Source of the DNA: Pedosphaera sp.
Lineage (GTDB): Bacteria; Verrucomicrobiota; Verrucomicrobiia; Limisphaerales; SIAT01
Direction of reading: 5' to 3'
Length of the DNA: 6,718 nt
Assembly (NCBI GenBank): GCA_009691645.1
Contig: SIAT01000100.1
Coordinates: 1 to 6,718, forward strand
Under the pieces are notes generated by a model. It made no database searches. It was not told where the DNA came from and was given only the letters and a program-made list of their open reading frames with translations. The translations under genes were made by a program, and so were the position numbers. Positions 5,038-6,718 of this stretch are shown here, piece after piece (the stretch's first letter is position 1; each line of letters opens with the position of its first letter).

Positions 5038-6718
5038 AGTCATTGTTCGGCTGGCTCGACCAGCGTACCGGTTACAAGAAAATCATCCACGAGGCCATCT
5101 TCGAAAACGTCCCCGGCGGCGCACGCTGGCGGTACGTGTGGGGGAGCACACTCACCTTCGGCCTCGTCATCCAATTCATCACCGGCATCTTCCTCTGGAT
5201 GGCCTACTCGCCCAGCTCGCAGACGGCGTGGGAGAGCGTCTATTACATTCAGGAAGAGATGGACGGCGGCTGGTTCCTGCGCGGCCTGCACCACTGGACG
5301 GCGCAGGTGATGACCGTGCTGTTGATCCTGCACCTGATGCAAACCGTGATCGATGGCGCGTACAAAGCGCCGCGCGAAATAAACTTCTGGTTCGGGATAA
5401 TTCTACTCCAGCTCATCCTCGGCCTCTCACTCACGGGCTACTTGCTGCCGTGGGACCAAAAGGGTTACTGGGCCACGAAAGTCGCCACGAGCATTCTCGC
5501 CATCGTGCCGTTCGTCGGTGATGATCTGCAACGGCTCGTTCTCGGCGGTCCCGATTACGGCCATCACACGATCACGCGCTTCTTCGCGCTGCACGCGGGC
5601 GTGTTGCCGGGGCTCACCATCGCGCTCATCGTCGGCCACATTTATCTCTTCCGCCGGCACGGCATCACGGCCAAGCAGCCGCTGAAAAAACCGGACGCCG
5701 CCTTCTGGCCCGACCAGGTGTTCAAGGACGCCGTCGCCTGCATGGCCGTGCTCGCCACCGTGCTTTTCTTCGTCATCCGCCATCACGGCGCCGAGTTGGC
5801 CGCGCCGGCCGATCCATCCGAGCCGTTCTCCGCCGCGCGGCCGGACTGGTATTTCCTCTTCCTCTTCCAGCTCCTCAAATACTTCCCCGGCACGAGCGAA
5901 ATCTGGGGCGCCATCATCCTCCCCGGTCTCGTGATGACGGTGGTGATGGCGATGCCGTTTCTCGGCAAGTGGCAGCTCGGCCACCGTTTCAATCTCGGAC
6001 TGCTCTACAGCATCCTCATCGGCGCCGGGATGCTCACCTACCTCGCGATCAACGAGGATAACAAAAACCCGACCTTCCTCGCCGCCGTGAAGGAAGGCGA
6101 ACAGAACGCCGCGCGTGTGAAGGTGCTGGCGAAAGCGCCCGCGGGCATCCCGCTCACCGGCGCGGCCGGCCTACTGCGCGACGACCCGTTCACGCAAGGC
6201 CCGAAGCTCTTCTCCAAAAACTGCGCCTCCTGTCACCGCTTCGGTGGGCACGACGGCACGGGCGTCGAGGTGAAAGACGCGCAGACCGCGGCCGACCTGC
6301 AGGGCTTCGGCTCGCGCGCGTGGCTTGCCGGCCTGCTCAATCCGGCGAAAGTGGATAGTATCCACTACTTCGGCGGCACTAAATTCAAGGCCGGCAAGAT
6401 GGCCAAGTTCGTCAAAAACATGATCCACGAGTTCACGCCCGAGCAGAAGGGGCAGCTTGTCAAAGTGATCAAAGCCGTCTCCGCCGAAGCGCAGCTTCTC
6501 TCGCAGAAATCGCTCGATACGAAAGATGCCGCCGACATCGAGGAGGGCCGCAAACTCGCCGGCGGCGACGTGATTATCTGCACCGAATGCCACGCCTTCC
6601 GCAAAGCTGACGACTCCACCACCGCACCCGATCTCACCGGCTGGGCCTCGCGCCCGTGGCTGGTGGATTTCCTCCACAACCCCAAGCACGTGCGATTCTA
6701 CGGCAAACGCAATGACCG
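5034..6718 (+). CDS. Cytochrome b (b6 plus subunit IV type) fused to diheme cytochrome c (partial)
   Basis: One uninterrupted frame of at least 561 codons runs off the right edge. Residues 1-210 are a cytochrome b6-like four-helix module: LRGLHHW and ILHL supply heme ligands H86 and H100, and RFFALH and VGHIYLFRRHG supply H187 and H202. LTGYLLPWDQKGYW (133-146) is the conserved C-helix/cd block. Residues 216-340 are a subunit-IV-like three-helix module with the Qo motif PDWY (270-273) instead of PEWY. After a linker come two related c-type heme domains: CASCH (397-401) with a possible axial M456, and CTECH (516-520), whose axial ligand would lie past the window end. In Bacillus, b6 (QcrB) is separate from subunit IV-cytochrome c (QcrC); here all are one chain. 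The protein should oxidise quinol at the membrane and pass electrons, via the Rieske protein, to its own c hemes. It overlaps the Rieske stop by four bases. Confidence 0.92.
   Translation, partial: MKSLFGWLDQRTGYKKIIHEAIFENVPGGARWRYVWGSTLTFGLVIQFITGIFLWMAYSPSSQTAWESVYYIQEEMDGGWFLRGLHHWTAQVMTVLLILHLMQTVIDGAYKAPREINFWFGIILLQLILGLSLTGYLLPWDQKGYWATKVATSILAIVPFVGDDLQRLVLGGPDYGHHTITRFFALHAGVLPGLTIALIVGHIYLFRRHGITAKQPLKKPDAAFWPDQVFKDAVACMAVLATVLFFVIRHHGAELAAPADPSEPFSAARPDWYFLFLFQLLKYFPGTSEIWGAIILPGLVMTVVMAMPFLGKWQLGHRFNLGLLYSILIGAGMLTYLAINEDNKNPTFLAAVKEGEQNAARVKVLAKAPAGIPLTGAAGLLRDDPFTQGPKLFSKNCASCHRFGGHDGTGVEVKDAQTAADLQGFGSRAWLAGLLNPAKVDSIHYFGGTKFKAGKMAKFVKNMIHEFTPEQKGQLVKVIKAVSAEAQLLSQKSLDTKDAADIEEGRKLAGGDVIICTECHAFRKADDSTTAPDLTGWASRPWLVDFLHNPKHVRFYGKRND
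6222..6718 (+). other. C-terminal tandem c-type heme domains of the cytochrome b fusion
   Basis: The CxxCH motif at 6222-6236 is followed by GFGSRAWLAGLLNPAKV and HYFGG. The second CxxCH at 6579-6593 is followed by the closely similar GWASRPWLVDFLHNPKHV and FYGK. The matching order and spacing suggest two copies of one domain produced by duplication. The second copy is cut by the window edge after residue 561. Confidence 0.85.

Noticed and set aside
5427..5984. Minus-strand frames opposite the cytochrome b gene, including another at 6171-6689
   Set aside because: They are charged, repetitive antisense translations opposite heme-binding motifs that are clearly coding on the plus strand.
6050..6220. 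Possible gene boundary or frameshift between cytochrome b and the c domains
   Set aside because: Codon-by-codon reading shows no stop or phase change between the last membrane segment and the first CxxCH motif.
1..6718. CRISPR array, tRNA, rRNA, transposase or defence system
   Set aside because: I saw no spaced direct repeats, cloverleaf, rRNA-like stretch or matching protein motifs on either strand.

Overview
The window is GC-rich, densely coded bacterial chromosomal DNA with no RNA gene, insertion sequence or CRISPR array that I can see. The protein set is a Rieske/cytochrome b complex with fused c-type heme domains, a long CvpA-like membrane protein, an EVE-domain protein and a YggS protein. 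Together with start codons that mostly lack Shine-Dalgarno sequences, this suggests a member of the Verrucomicrobia or a related PVC-type phylum. That placement is an inference from style, not from a marker gene.

Layout. At 1-702 (minus) is the nearly complete, edge-truncated gene for the PLP-binding protein YggS. It is divergent from an EVE-domain gene (815-1228, plus) across about 110 bp that hold back-to-back promoter-like elements. A 114-bp gap with an 11-bp inverted repeat follows. Then come a small VOC/glyoxalase-fold gene (1343-1753, plus) and a long-chain polyprenyl diphosphate synthase gene (1810-2841, plus) that has its own good promoter. Convergent to it is a 481-aa CvpA-like membrane protein gene (2895-4340, minus) with a large uncharacterised C-terminal part. 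Divergent from that gene, behind a promoter-like sequence, starts a respiratory operon: a Rieske iron-sulfur protein (4492-5037) overlapping by four bases a very long cytochrome b gene (5034 to beyond 6718).

How the genes fit together. The Rieske and cytochrome b genes encode the core of a quinol:cytochrome c oxidoreductase. The cytochrome b is b6-like in its heme-histidine spacing, joins the b6-type and subunit-IV-type parts in one chain, and continues in frame into at least two c-type heme domains. The Qo motif is PDWY instead of PEWY, and the Rieske protein has Phe where the potential-raising Tyr normally sits. Both fit, without proving, a low-potential (menaquinol) complex. The polyprenyl synthase upstream could supply the quinone side chain, though it is a separate transcription unit. 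YggS, EVE and VOC look like ordinary housekeeping or accessory genes unrelated to the respiratory operon.

The most noteworthy items are the cytochrome b-subunit IV-diheme c fusion, the in-frame tandem duplication and unknown C-terminal region in the CvpA-like protein, and a recurring arrangement of -10-like hexamers 5-7 bases before start codons that suggests leaderless transcripts.
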